Virus record (IMG/VR): IMGVR_UViG_3300019742_000012
Location: 1 to 26,544 of that record
Length of the DNA stretch: 26,544 bases
DNA from: a virus
Strand: one strand, 5' to 3'
Below are positions 15,789 to 22,635 of the stretch, in pieces; within the stretch, counting starts at the first letter, position 1, and each line of letters opens with the position of its first letter. Both the position numbers and the translations under genes were made by a program. The notes under the pieces were generated by a model, which ran no database searches, had not been told where the DNA came from, and was given only the letters and a program-made list of their open reading frames with translations.

Positions 15789-17531
15789 TTATAGGATTCT
15801 CATCCCTCTTTCATCATAAATAGATGTTTCTTCAGTTTTTTCTTTATGTATGAGGTATGCTAAAGTATTTATTATAGAGGCAACACCATCTATTTTGCGA
15901 AGAGGATGTGATTTATCAGGGATGACATTGTTTTGTTTATTGTGTTCTACTACCATATTACTTACCATCCAACGCAATACAGGGTCACCATCATGCACGA
16001 TTTTACCCTCTTTGATAAGATTTAAAAGAGTAATGGTAGGTTCTGAAAGGTCTTTGTAGCCTTGGGTAATAGGGATACAAGAGTCATAAGTGCTTTTGTA
16101 TCTTTCTATATCATCATAGTCCAAATCTTCACCAAACTCTAACATCAAATCTGTATCTATAGGCTCTGCTATTAATTTGATAAGCTTTTTTGCTTTATAA
16201 ACATCATAACAAAGGGCTTCCATATTCTCAATATCTTTGGCTATATCTTCATAGATATACATATAATTTATAGTTGCTCCTCGTGTAGCTGTGACATATC
16301 CTTGTGATACCCAACTATGTAAAGGTACTTTTAGCTCTCTTCCTCTCTCAAGTAAATCTTGCATAGGTACATAGTATTTCATTTTGACATGATAAGTATC
16401 TCCATGTCTATAGACCTTGGCAAAAGATGAAAAATCATCAGTTAAAGAGAGGTCAAGTCCTCCGACAAAAATACCTGTAGTATCAACCTCACCTTTACAC
16501 TCATTCCATTTATCTAAAGGTAAATAACTCTCTTTTGCACTTGACCAAATATTTAGATGTTTTACTAAAAAGGCATTAAGTTTTTCAGGTCGCTCTTTTG
16601 CTCTCTTTGCTTCTTGAACTAAAAAATCTCTATCTACAGACACATCATAATTTGGGTTTGCCATCTTCCAAACTGCTTCTGTAAAGAACCAATCAGCAAA
16701 CTCTTCGCCATCAGGCTTTTTGGGAGCTTCTGCAATAAAAACGAATAAGTCATTATCTTCTACTGTCCCATCTACGACTTTTTTGGCGTGTTCATAATCA
16801 TCATAACAAGGACTAGCTATATTAAATCCTGCTGTAGTTATATCCATCATGTGTGGTTGTAGTCGTGAAGCCATAGAAGATTTGACATTATCTCTAATAG
16901 AGTTATCTGGGTGAGCATGTCTCTCATCTGCTAAACCAAATGAAGCATTTATACCATCAAGAGTCTTACTATCTCTACCTAAAGCTTTAAATATAGTGTT
17001 GTTTCGTGTGAATGTGAGTTTATTGTAAGCAAGTTCTCTATAATCTTTCAGCTCTTGATGTTTTTTAAGTAGTTCATCAAATCCATCCCATGCAAGTCGT
17101 GCTTGAGCTTCTACAGTAGCAAAAGAATAGACTTCTCCACCCTCCTCACCACGCACTATCGTATCTACAATAGCTAAACCACTGCCCATAATAGTTTTAC
17201 CATTCTTTTTTGGAATAAACCAAAATGACTCACCAAAGCGTCTTATCCAAATGCCATTAGATTTTTTCTTTTCCCATCCTGCCCAAATCATAACGCACTT
17301 CTTTTGCCACGGTTCTAAGACAAATAACTCTCCAGCTTTTTGACCTTTATAGTGCCTAAAAGTTTGTAAGATTTTTACATAAACTTGACCTAATTGTTTA
17401 TTAAATCTATAATCCTTTTTTGATAACTCTTTTAAATCTCTTCGGTGACGCTCAAAAGTCTTTTCATAATAAGGTGTTATCCCCTCTAAAGCTTCTTCTA
17501 TCGCTCCAGTTGGTTTTACAAAAAGGCTCAT
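15789..17531 (-). CDS. terL: Terminase large subunit
   Basis: A 580-residue DNA packaging motor and nuclease. The ATPase half has the divergent Walker A FIPKKNGKT (about residues 105-113), Walker B FGLADE (198-203) and a coupling motif DITTAGFN (230-237). The nuclease half starts with GGLDLSLTDDFSSF (358-371), where Asp360 and Asp365/366 would bind metal. Length and sequence type fit the HK97/P27-associated terminases. It works with the small subunit encoded just upstream to cut the concatemer and drive DNA into the prohead through the portal. The 27-base gap before it contains a copy of the dispersed palindrome (17540-17557), close enough to affect its ribosome site. Confidence 0.96.
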   Translation of the reverse strand: MSLFVKPTGAIEEALEGITPYYEKTFERHRRDLKELSKKDYRFNKQLGQVYVKILQTFRHYKGQKAGELFVLEPWQKKCVMIWAGWEKKKSNGIWIRRFGESFWFIPKKNGKTIMGSGLAIVDTIVRGEEGGEVYSFATVEAQARLAWDGFDELLKKHQELKDYRELAYNKLTFTRNNTIFKALGRDSKTLDGINASFGLADERHAHPDNSIRDNVKSSMASRLQPHMMDITTAGFNIASPCYDDYEHAKKVVDGTVEDNDLFVFIAEAPKKPDGEEFADWFFTEAVWKMANPNYDVSVDRDFLVQEAKRAKERPEKLNAFLVKHLNIWSSAKESYLPLDKWNECKGEVDTTGIFVGGLDLSLTDDFSSFAKVYRHGDTYHVKMKYYVPMQDLLERGRELKVPLHSWVSQGYVTATRGATINYMYIYEDIAKDIENMEALCYDVYKAKKLIKLIAEPIDTDLMLEFGEDLDYDDIERYKSTYDSCIPITQGYKDLSEPTITLLNLIKEGKIVHDGDPVLRWMVSNMVVEHNKQNNVIPDKSHPLRKIDGVASIINTLAYLIHKEKTEETSIYDERGMRIL

Positions 17532-17539
17532 ACCATTCC

Positions 17540-17557
17540 TTTTTCGTCAACGAAAAA
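17540..17557. repeat. Dispersed palindrome copy 4, between small and large terminase
   Basis: TTTTTCGTCAACGAAAAA, identical to copy 3 over 18 bases. It fills most of the 27-base gap between the two terminase genes and lies just upstream of the large subunit start at 17531. Confidence 0.85.
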
Positions 17558-17558
17558 A

Positions 17559-18155
17559 CTATATCTCAACATCATCATCAAGATTATCAAGAAAATCAAA
17601 AAGTGAAGCTGTCTCTTTTTTCTTGCCTATTTGTATTTTTAATCTTTTTCGTGAAGCTATAGAAAGTCCTAATTTATCTCCTAACTTTGCCATATCAGCT
17701 TTTACACTTTGTAGTGCTGAAAAACTAGGATTCATATATTTACCACCAGTTTTGGGGCTTTCTATAACCTCACCTTCTTTATTTACTATCAATACTAACT
17801 TTAGATACCTCTCATAGCTCTCTGCATAAGAGATTAAAAGAGGCTCATCAACAGGAGAGTAAGCATCTCCTAGTTCCTCTATTAGCTCTTTTACTTTTCT
17901 AGTTGCTATTGCTCCTAATATTTCAAGTGGATTATTAGCTATTGATACATGTGTAGTAGGTGTTGTTTGAGAAGGTTGTATTGATGTAGAGGTAGGTTTA
18001 TATTTTTTCCACCCCTCAGATTTACTCATACGAGATATTTTCATTGGATAAGTTTTATATTTATTAGCCAAATCTTTCATTGAAATTTTGGTAGATTCAT
18101 ACTCATATCGTATAATTTTCCAAGTTTCATCTGTTATATCTGTTACAGTTTCCAT
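17559..18155 (-). CDS. terS: Terminase small subunit, P27 family
   Basis: A 198-residue DNA-recognition subunit. Residues 10-55 look like a helix-turn-helix (ISMKDLANKYKTYPMKISRM). The centre and C-terminus match the P27 family: DEPLLISYAESYERYLKLVL (residues 103-122), then a Gly-Lys turn and NPSFSALQSVKADMAKLGDK followed by LGLS. It should bind the cos or pac site and hand DNA to the large subunit. The ATG at 18155 follows a G-rich leader (GGGGGGTAGGT). The basic stretch SRKRLKIQIGKKK near the C-terminus may bind DNA or the large subunit. Confidence 0.9.
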   Translation of the reverse strand: METVTDITDETWKIIRYEYESTKISMKDLANKYKTYPMKISRMSKSEGWKKYKPTSTSIQPSQTTPTTHVSIANNPLEILGAIATRKVKELIEELGDAYSPVDEPLLISYAESYERYLKLVLIVNKEGEVIESPKTGGKYMNPSFSALQSVKADMAKLGDKLGLSIASRKRLKIQIGKKKETASLFDFLDNLDDDVEI

Positions 18156-18160
18156 ACCTA

Positions 18161-18240
18161 CCCCCCTAAATGAGTTTGTCTAAAGATTTGTGTTGGGGGG
18201 TGGTCTTAGATGTTAAGGTCTGTAGAGATATATCCCCCCC
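18161..18240. other. Cluster of G/C runs, candidate cos region or slippage tract
   Basis: Within 80 bases of otherwise AT-rich DNA there are three G/C runs: C6 at 18161-18166, G6 at 18195-18200 and C7 at 18234-18240 (plus strand). The first lies between the stop of the HNH-kinase gene and the small terminase start; the other two are in the last 25 codons of the HNH-kinase gene. In HK97-type phages cos often lies next to HNH and small terminase genes. The runs could also be prone to slippage. Confidence 0.35.
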
Positions 18241-19056
18241 TCCCTCACTATCAATAATATAATCTATATTATTTTTAGTATATGTCATAAACCATTTATC
18301 AATAATATTGTTAAAATATTCTAGTTTATCTTTTCGTCTCTCATCATTCTCTATTCTATTTTTGCATATTTTTTTTGGTATTAATAATAAAATCACATTT
18401 GAATTTAACTTTTTACTCCACCACTCTCTTGTCTCTCCATTAGGTGCTGATATTATAAAGATAGCTGAATCAAATTCTTTTGATATATTTGGAGCAGATA
18501 ATGAAGCTAAAAGTCTATTTCTCTCCAATAAAGCATTTTCTAATCCATCTGACTCACTCCAACAATATATATCTCTACCTAAAAGCTTTGATTTTATGAC
18601 ATCTAAATCAATAACTAATATTCTATCATTTGATAACTCATTTGATAAAAAAGATTTACCTGAGCCACTTGGTCCTGAAATAATCAATACAGGTATTTTG
18701 GGAGTAGGTAACCAATAAGGTCTATGTAAAATATCTTCTTTACTCGTTTTATATGAATGACAAGAGTTACAAAGTGCTTGAAGATTGTCTAAACAAGTTT
18801 TGCATCCACCTTTTTTAATAGGAATAATATGGTCAATATGAGAACTAATACTTTGAGTACATTGTCTGCATATTGGTTCAGACATCAATACTCTCTTTCT
18901 TATCTTCTTCCATATAGAACTATTGTAAAATTTAGTTACTTCTTTATTTCTATAGTTTTTATCATAATTCTTATTATAGAGTTTATTACATTTAGGACAT
19001 TTTGAAATAGATGTTTTCTTTTCCCATAGTCCATGTATAGCACAAAGCCGTTTCAT
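18166..19056 (-). CDS. HNH endonuclease fused to a P-loop kinase-like domain
   Basis: A protein of about 296 residues. ATG at 19056 is preferred (AGGA 8 bases upstream, ATGA overlap with the previous gene) over a TTG at 19062. The N-terminus has a Cys/His zinc-binding patch (CAIHG and CPKC). The HNH domain runs to about residue 108: CRQC, SSHIDHIIPIKKGG, LDNLQALCNSCHSYKT, so the metal ligands and catalytic His are present. From about residue 120 a P-loop domain follows: GPSGSGKS (Walker A), ILVIDLD (Walker B) and a lid-like RIENDERRKDK, resembling small nucleotide or polynucleotide kinases. HNH proteins next to terminase genes assist DNA packaging at cos in HK97-type phages. The kinase may act on DNA ends; that is inference. 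The 3' end carries G/C runs. Confidence 0.82.
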   Translation of the reverse strand: MKRLCAIHGLWEKKTSISKCPKCNKLYNKNYDKNYRNKEVTKFYNSSIWKKIRKRVLMSEPICRQCTQSISSHIDHIIPIKKGGCKTCLDNLQALCNSCHSYKTSKEDILHRPYWLPTPKIPVLIISGPSGSGKSFLSNELSNDRILVIDLDVIKSKLLGRDIYCWSESDGLENALLERNRLLASLSAPNISKEFDSAIFIISAPNGETREWWSKKLNSNVILLLIPKKICKNRIENDERRKDKLEYFNNIIDKWFMTYTKNNIDYIIDSEGGGDISLQTLTSKTTPQHKSLDKLI

Positions 19057-19385
19057 TTCCAAAATCCTATTTTAGTTTTATTGGTAATATTTAGTATATA
19101 CTCATAAGGAGTCTCATCATCTCCTATACTAAGAGCTGTTGCTGTGTAGTCTCTAATATACTCTTTGGCTTCCATAGGTACTTCTACTAATATCACATGC
19201 TTAAACTTTAATATATTGATATTTTTATTTAAGCTCTCACTATCTCTCACATGAGCAAAATAGCTAGTATGTAATCCAAAAAGCTTTGCTAACTCACTTC
19301 CTACTATAAGTCCATCCATCATTGCAGATACTACATTCTCCATCCCTAATCCTTCTCTCTTAACATCTTCATATATTCTATCCAT
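19053..19385 (-). CDS. Small unknown protein, possible DNA-binding helix-turn-helix
   Basis: A 110-residue protein starting MDRIYEDVKREGLGMENVVS. ATG at 19385 is used because GAGAGG lies 7-8 bases upstream; a longer reading would need a TTG at 19400. Residues about 30-50 (IVGSELAKLFGLHTSYFAHV) look like a helix-turn-helix. The rest is mixed alpha-beta with no family I know. It overlaps both the replication protein gene upstream (by 8 bases) and the HNH-kinase gene downstream (ATGA), so it belongs to the replication-packaging operon. Confidence 0.5.
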   Translation of the reverse strand: MDRIYEDVKREGLGMENVVSAMMDGLIVGSELAKLFGLHTSYFAHVRDSESLNKNINILKFKHVILVEVPMEAKEYIRDYTATALSIGDDETPYEYILNITNKTKIGFWK

Positions 19386-20157
19386 TCTGCAACCTCTCAA
19401 ATGCTGTTTTAATCTGTATAGACATCTTGTTATAGTTGTTGCGAAGTGAGTTCATATCTAATACTAATGATTTATAAAAAGAGCCATCCCATACATCGTA
19501 GTCATTATCATTTGTAAATATAAATTTAATCATGTTAGTTATCTCTACTATGCTCCTATCATCTTCTACTCTCATCTTGTAGCAGATACTAGACCATTTA
19601 TTCCAATTTGGCTCTTTAAACTTAGGTAACTCTTTTTTAATATATTCATATAACACTTTACTAATAGCCAAATCCTCATCTTCAAAAAGGTACTTTTTAG
19701 TATTGTTATTTGTTTTATCTTTTAGTCCAATTGATGTTTTTTTGTTGTAAACCTTTGGTCTCTTATTAGTCGCTTCTTTGGGCTTTATATCCTCTTCTTT
19801 TGTCTCATTGATGTCTGATTGTTGTCCAATTGATTTTTCAACACTTTTATTTACTGTTGATTTCACACTACCCTCAAATAACTCCCAAGACGCTTCAAAG
19901 TTCGCTATGACTCCATTGAACTCTTCTATCCAATTCCCTGCTGTAGTCCTTGACAGTCCTATAGTCTCTTTGCCTCTACTCTTATACGAGTTATGCCAAC
20001 ACTTAGCATAATAAGCATTAGCTTGTAGATTATCACTCCTATAATCGTCCCAGTAGTCAAGGAACGCAATAGCCATATCTCTCCTACCTACTCTCTTTAG
20101 CTCCTGCACAAAATAGATAGGATATGTATCATAAAGTCCATTTTTAGTTATATTCAT
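19378..20157 (-). CDS. Phage replication protein, helicase-loader/replisome-organiser-like
   Basis: A 259-residue protein of two domains. Residues 10-90 form an N-terminal helical domain (YPIYFVQELKRVGRRDMAIA, then FLDYWDD, ending GLSRTTAGNWIEEF, which looks like a DNA-binding helix-turn-helix). A polar Lys/Asn/Thr linker covers about 95-150. The C-terminal part (about 155-255) has W-NKWSS-x-x-x-KMR-x-x-DDRS-x-x-EI-x-x-MI-x-FIF-x-x-D, then W-x-x-x-FYKSL and LRNNYNKM, a pattern common to DnaD-like phage replication initiators and helicase loaders. It follows the helicase gene with an ATGA overlap, so it probably loads that helicase at the phage origin. The N-terminal domain has a UGA-broken paralogue at 22849-23061. 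Confidence 0.65.
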   Translation of the reverse strand: MNITKNGLYDTYPIYFVQELKRVGRRDMAIAFLDYWDDYRSDNLQANAYYAKCWHNSYKSRGKETIGLSRTTAGNWIEEFNGVIANFEASWELFEGSVKSTVNKSVEKSIGQQSDINETKEEDIKPKEATNKRPKVYNKKTSIGLKDKTNNNTKKYLFEDEDLAISKVLYEYIKKELPKFKEPNWNKWSSICYKMRVEDDRSIVEITNMIKFIFTNDNDYDVWDGSFYKSLVLDMNSLRNNYNKMSIQIKTAFERLQNG

Positions 20158-21419
20158 ATTCTAGGCATCTCCACTTTTGTATTAGCTTCTTCATAAAATA
20201 TTTCAAACGCAGGACTCTTTGGCACGATTTGTCTCTGAAACTTACTACCTATCCCTACTTTCAAATAAGTACCACCACCCCAATTATCTTTCGTGAGCTT
20301 GATATTTCTCATCTCTTGATTACTTTCTAGCCTATTGCCTTTTATATCTCGGATAAAGTCCATCTCATACGCTATTCTCATAGATGTCCGAATAGTAGTA
20401 GCCCCTCTAAACACTCCTGCACTCTTGCCATCACCTTTAGTATGATGATGCAAAAAGATGATACTCTTGCCCTCTTCAGCAGACCATCGTTTAAATGGCT
20501 TCATAAATGTAGAAGCCTCAGAGTTGTCATTCTCATCAGCTCCCATAAAATCACTCAATGGGTCAAGTACAATCAATCCAAAATCTTTGAGTTGTTTCTT
20601 CATCTTATAAAAGATAGGACTTACCTCTGATGTCTTAAAGCTTTTTTTGACTACAAGTGATGGAGGTTCTTTGGTTGTGAAATATATACAGTGTACTATC
20701 TTGCTATAGTCTTTAGAGTATCCCAAAAACTCTACAACTTGTTTTAGCCTATAATCTATAACTCCCTCAGGGTCTTCACTAAGCCACAAAAAAGCCTTCT
20801 TTTGATATTTGTGTTCAACAACATACCTAATAGCCAATTGTAACGCTATCCAAGTCTTACCCACACCACCATCAGCAGAGATAAGAGTTAATCCAAATAG
20901 AGGTATAGGAAGCCACTCTTTACAAGAAAATAAAGGCTTCTCTTTGCTTAATTGAGTACCATCTTTCAAATCAAGCTCAAAGGAGTCACCCTCTATATCC
21001 TCCAAACTCTCTTGTATAGTAGCCAAAATATCATCAGGAGTCTTATCAAGTGCATTAGTAGCGTTTTGGATATTTGCACCAAGCATCTGTAGTTTTCGTT
21101 TGTTAGATAGTTCTAGTAGTTGGCTTATGTAAGGAGCTGTATTAGTAATAGGATTAGCAGACATAACAGTAAGTAAGTCTTCTGTATCAAACTTACCATG
21201 TTTCTTCATCTCAATCTCTATAAAGTCATCATCAAAAGGTTTCTCTTCTCTCTCAAGAGTGAGAAAAGCTTCAAATAATTGTCTATGAAAAGGATAAAAG
21301 AAAACTTCACTCTCAATTTTAAGTGAAATATCTCCAAAAGCTTTAGGGTCAAATATTATAGAAGATAGTAATGCTCTCTCAACATTTAAATTAAATAGTG
21401 TACTATGTTGATTACTCAT
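20154..21419 (-). CDS. Replicative helicase: DnaB N-terminal domain with RepA-type ATPase
   Basis: A 421-residue protein. ATG at 21419 has GAGGAG 6-7 bases upstream; a GTG at 21422 is an alternative. Residues about 10-110 are a DnaB N-terminal domain (VERALLSSIIFDPKAFGDIS, FYPFHRQLFEAFL, and the NTAPYISQLLELS helix). After a linker, residues about 170-400 form a RecA-like ATPase of the RepA/AAA_25 type: Walker A SADGGVGKT, then LWLSEDP, Walker B LIVLDPLSDFMGADEND, FLHHHTKG, and FRGATTIRTSMR with likely arginine finger. It should unwind DNA as a hexameric ring in phage replication. This replaces the usual DnaB C-terminal motor with a RepA-like one. The first residues repeat those of the upstream small gene. 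Confidence 0.85.
   Translation of the reverse strand: MSNQHSTLFNLNVERALLSSIIFDPKAFGDISLKIESEVFFYPFHRQLFEAFLTLEREEKPFDDDFIEIEMKKHGKFDTEDLLTVMSANPITNTAPYISQLLELSNKRKLQMLGANIQNATNALDKTPDDILATIQESLEDIEGDSFELDLKDGTQLSKEKPLFSCKEWLPIPLFGLTLISADGGVGKTWIALQLAIRYVVEHKYQKKAFLWLSEDPEGVIDYRLKQVVEFLGYSKDYSKIVHCIYFTTKEPPSLVVKKSFKTSEVSPIFYKMKKQLKDFGLIVLDPLSDFMGADENDNSEASTFMKPFKRWSAEEGKSIIFLHHHTKGDGKSAGVFRGATTIRTSMRIAYEMDFIRDIKGNRLESNQEMRNIKLTKDNWGGGTYLKVGIGSKFQRQIVPKSPAFEIFYEEANTKVEMPRI
21385..21416. repeat. Direct repeat copy 1 (start of helicase gene)
   Basis: This 32-base stretch matches 21698-21729 with one mismatch (g at 21410 against c at 21723). It encodes most of SNQHSTLFNL at the helicase N-terminus, in the same frame as the second copy in the upstream gene. 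Confidence 0.85.
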
Positions 21420-21735
21420 CACTAACTCCTCTATCTATCCAATACTCTTTATGATTTGATTCATCTACTAATCGTCTCTCAACCTTGATTTGATATTTAT
21501 TAACTAAGTCTGATATACGAGTCTTGATATTGTGTATAGCTCTTCCCTCAGCGTCTGTTGGCTTATTATTATAGTCATCTATCACATCTCCACGCCAGAG
21601 AGCATAAAGTACATGATAATTATGTGAAGAGTTTAACATTCTACGATTGTGTATAGATTTCAAATCTTTGATAGCTTCATCAAAGCTACAATCAAACTTT
21701 AAATTAAATAGTGTACTATGTTCATTACTTATCAT
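21412..21735 (-). CDS. Small winged-helix protein (HTH_39-like)
   Basis: A 107-residue protein. ATG at 21735 is preferred to a TTG at 21771 that lacks a usable ribosome site. Its N-terminus MISNEHSTLFNLKF nearly repeats that of the helicase encoded next (MSNQHSTLFNLNVE). The remainder has HVLYALWRGDVIDD, then a helix and TRISDLVNKYQIKVERRLVD, which resembles the phage helix-turn-helix family with 'L-x-x-L-x-x-G ... RI-x-DL-x-x-x-x-x-I-x-x-x' used in small replication or regulatory proteins. It overlaps the CII-like gene by 11 bases and the helicase gene by 8. A role at the origin beside the helicase is inferred from the shared N-terminal peptide and gene order. Confidence 0.6.
   Translation of the reverse strand: MISNEHSTLFNLKFDCSFDEAIKDLKSIHNRRMLNSSHNYHVLYALWRGDVIDDYNNKPTDAEGRAIHNIKTRISDLVNKYQIKVERRLVDESNHKEYWIDRGVSDE
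21698..21729. repeat. Direct repeat copy 2 (start of winged-helix gene)
   Basis: Partner of 21385-21416; 31 of 32 bases are the same. It encodes SNEHSTLFNL near the N-terminus of the small winged-helix protein. Confidence 0.85.
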
Positions 21736-22222
21736 CTTGTTCACCAAGCTTGACTTCTGCCATATCGACAATCTCTTGATACTTAACAGAGGCTTCTCTA
21801 CTCTCTTTTATAATGTCTCTTAGCTCATCACTTGTTAATACTTTATCCTTCAAAGCTCTCTTTGTCACTTTGAAAGCCTCATCACCCTCTATCATCGCAT
21901 TATCAATGGCTTCGTGAAAGCTGACTGCAGTAATAGTAACAGGACAAATAGATACAGGACGCAATCCAAAAGCTCTCATTCTCTCAGTGAAATATTCTTT
22001 TACTGCTATATCATCAAGAGCATGAAGGAGTATCTCTTCTTTTGCGTGATTAAGCATTTTGGATTCATTGTTTGGATTGAGAGCATTGGAAAACTGTATA
22101 GAAGCATTATCACCTCTATAGCCTAGTAAATCAGCTAAATATCTACGACAAGTATTTTGACGCATATTAAAGCCATCTACAGCCTTGATAAAGGCATTAT
22201 AAATAGTAACTGGTTTGTTCAT
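21725..22222 (-). CDS. CII-like phage regulatory protein (CP76 type)
   Basis: A 165-residue protein, first gene of the leftward replication-to-lysis array. The N-terminal part (FIKAVDGFNMRQNTCRRYLA, then LLGYRGDNASIQFSNALNPN) resembles the Phage_CP76 / P2-186 CII-like regulators, which place a helix-turn-helix before an 'L-x-x-x-LNP' segment. The C-terminal half is helical and charged and may mediate oligomer formation. Such proteins set the lysis-lysogeny choice. The ribosome site AAAGGAG is part of a 13-base inverted repeat with an upstream copy, so translation is probably controlled by RNA structure. It ends inside the next gene (11-base overlap). Confidence 0.6.
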   Translation of the reverse strand: MNKPVTIYNAFIKAVDGFNMRQNTCRRYLADLLGYRGDNASIQFSNALNPNNESKMLNHAKEEILLHALDDIAVKEYFTERMRAFGLRPVSICPVTITAVSFHEAIDNAMIEGDEAFKVTKRALKDKVLTSDELRDIIKESREASVKYQEIVDMAEVKLGEQDDK

Positions 22223-22315
22223 TTGAAACTCCTTTTAATGTCTGCTTTTGTAGATGAATAGATGATAAGAGGAAAGGAGTTTCAATTCAAACCTAAATCA
22301 CCTACAAAAGCAGAC
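22223..22315 (-). promoter_or_regulatory. Interleaved inverted repeats covering the CII-like ribosome site (RNA switch candidate)
   Basis: Reading the minus strand toward the gene: GTCTGCTTTTGTAG (22315-22302), 16 bases, TTGAAACTCCTTT (22285-22273), 19 bases, CTACAAAAGCAGAC (22253-22240), 4 bases, AAAGGAGTTTCAA (22235-22223), then ATG. Segments 1 and 3 are perfect 14-base complements; segments 2 and 4 are perfect 13-base complements. Segment 4 contains the ribosome site and segment 2 is its exact antisense. The pairs are interleaved, so they form a pseudoknot or two competing hairpins. Confidence 0.75.
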
Positions 22316-22370
22316 CAAAAGATAAGCATAAACTACTTTTAGATAAAATAGCTATGCACCGTATGTGTAA

Positions 22371-22410
22371 GAGTGCCTTTTTCGTCGTCGAAAACTAAAA
22401 AAAGGTACTC
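22371..22410. other. Long hairpin upstream of the zinc-ribbon gene
   Basis: GAGTGCCTTTTT (22371-22382) pairs with AAAAAGGTACTC (22399-22410) with one G-T pair. Nested in it is a diverged copy of the dispersed palindrome (22378-22394, TTTTTCG-TCGT-CGAAAA), which gives an alternative inner stem. It lies in the leader of the leftward early transcript and upstream of the rightward zinc-ribbon gene, so it could act as attenuator or operator for either. Confidence 0.6.
22378..22394. repeat. Dispersed palindrome copy 5 (diverged), inside a longer hairpin
   Basis: TTTTTCGTCGTCGAAAA differs from the core in two central bases but keeps TTTTCG/CGAAAA arms. Enclosed by the 22371-22410 stem. Confidence 0.6.
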
Positions 22411-22443
22411 ACTCTATCAATCCCCCGAAAGGAACTGAACAAA

Positions 22444-22635
22444 ATGAGCATATTAGACAATACCAAGCTAGATATAACCTGTCCAGAGTGTAATAAAAAT
22501 CAATCACTAACCATAAAAACATTAAAGAGCAATAGATACAAATGTACCAGTTGCAAAGCAATATTTAATGCCAAAGCTTTTAATAGTGAAATCTCCAAAA
22601 TAGAGTCTCAACTTAAAAAGATGGGTTTTAGATAA
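22444..22635 (+). CDS. Small zinc-ribbon protein
   Basis: A 63-residue protein with a clear four-cysteine zinc ribbon: CPEC (Cys13, Cys16) and YKCTSC (Cys34, Cys37), followed by a short helical tail (EISKIESQLKKMGF). It has a good ribosome site (AAAGGAAC) and a perfect-stem terminator right at its stop codon, which supports a real rightward gene even though its 3' half overlaps a leftward ORF. Zinc ribbons of this size often bind nucleic acid or RNA polymerase; here the function is unknown. Transcription from the leftward promoter at 22783-22812 would run antisense across it. Confidence 0.7.
   Translation: MSILDNTKLDITCPECNKNQSLTIKTLKSNRYKCTSCKAIFNAKAFNSEISKIESQLKKMGFR

Noticed and set aside
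18166-19056. HNH gene as a homing endonuclease inserted in the phage.
   Set aside because: It is tightly packed with ATGA coupling in the packaging operon beside the small terminase gene, the standard site of packaging HNH proteins, and has no intron or split neighbour.
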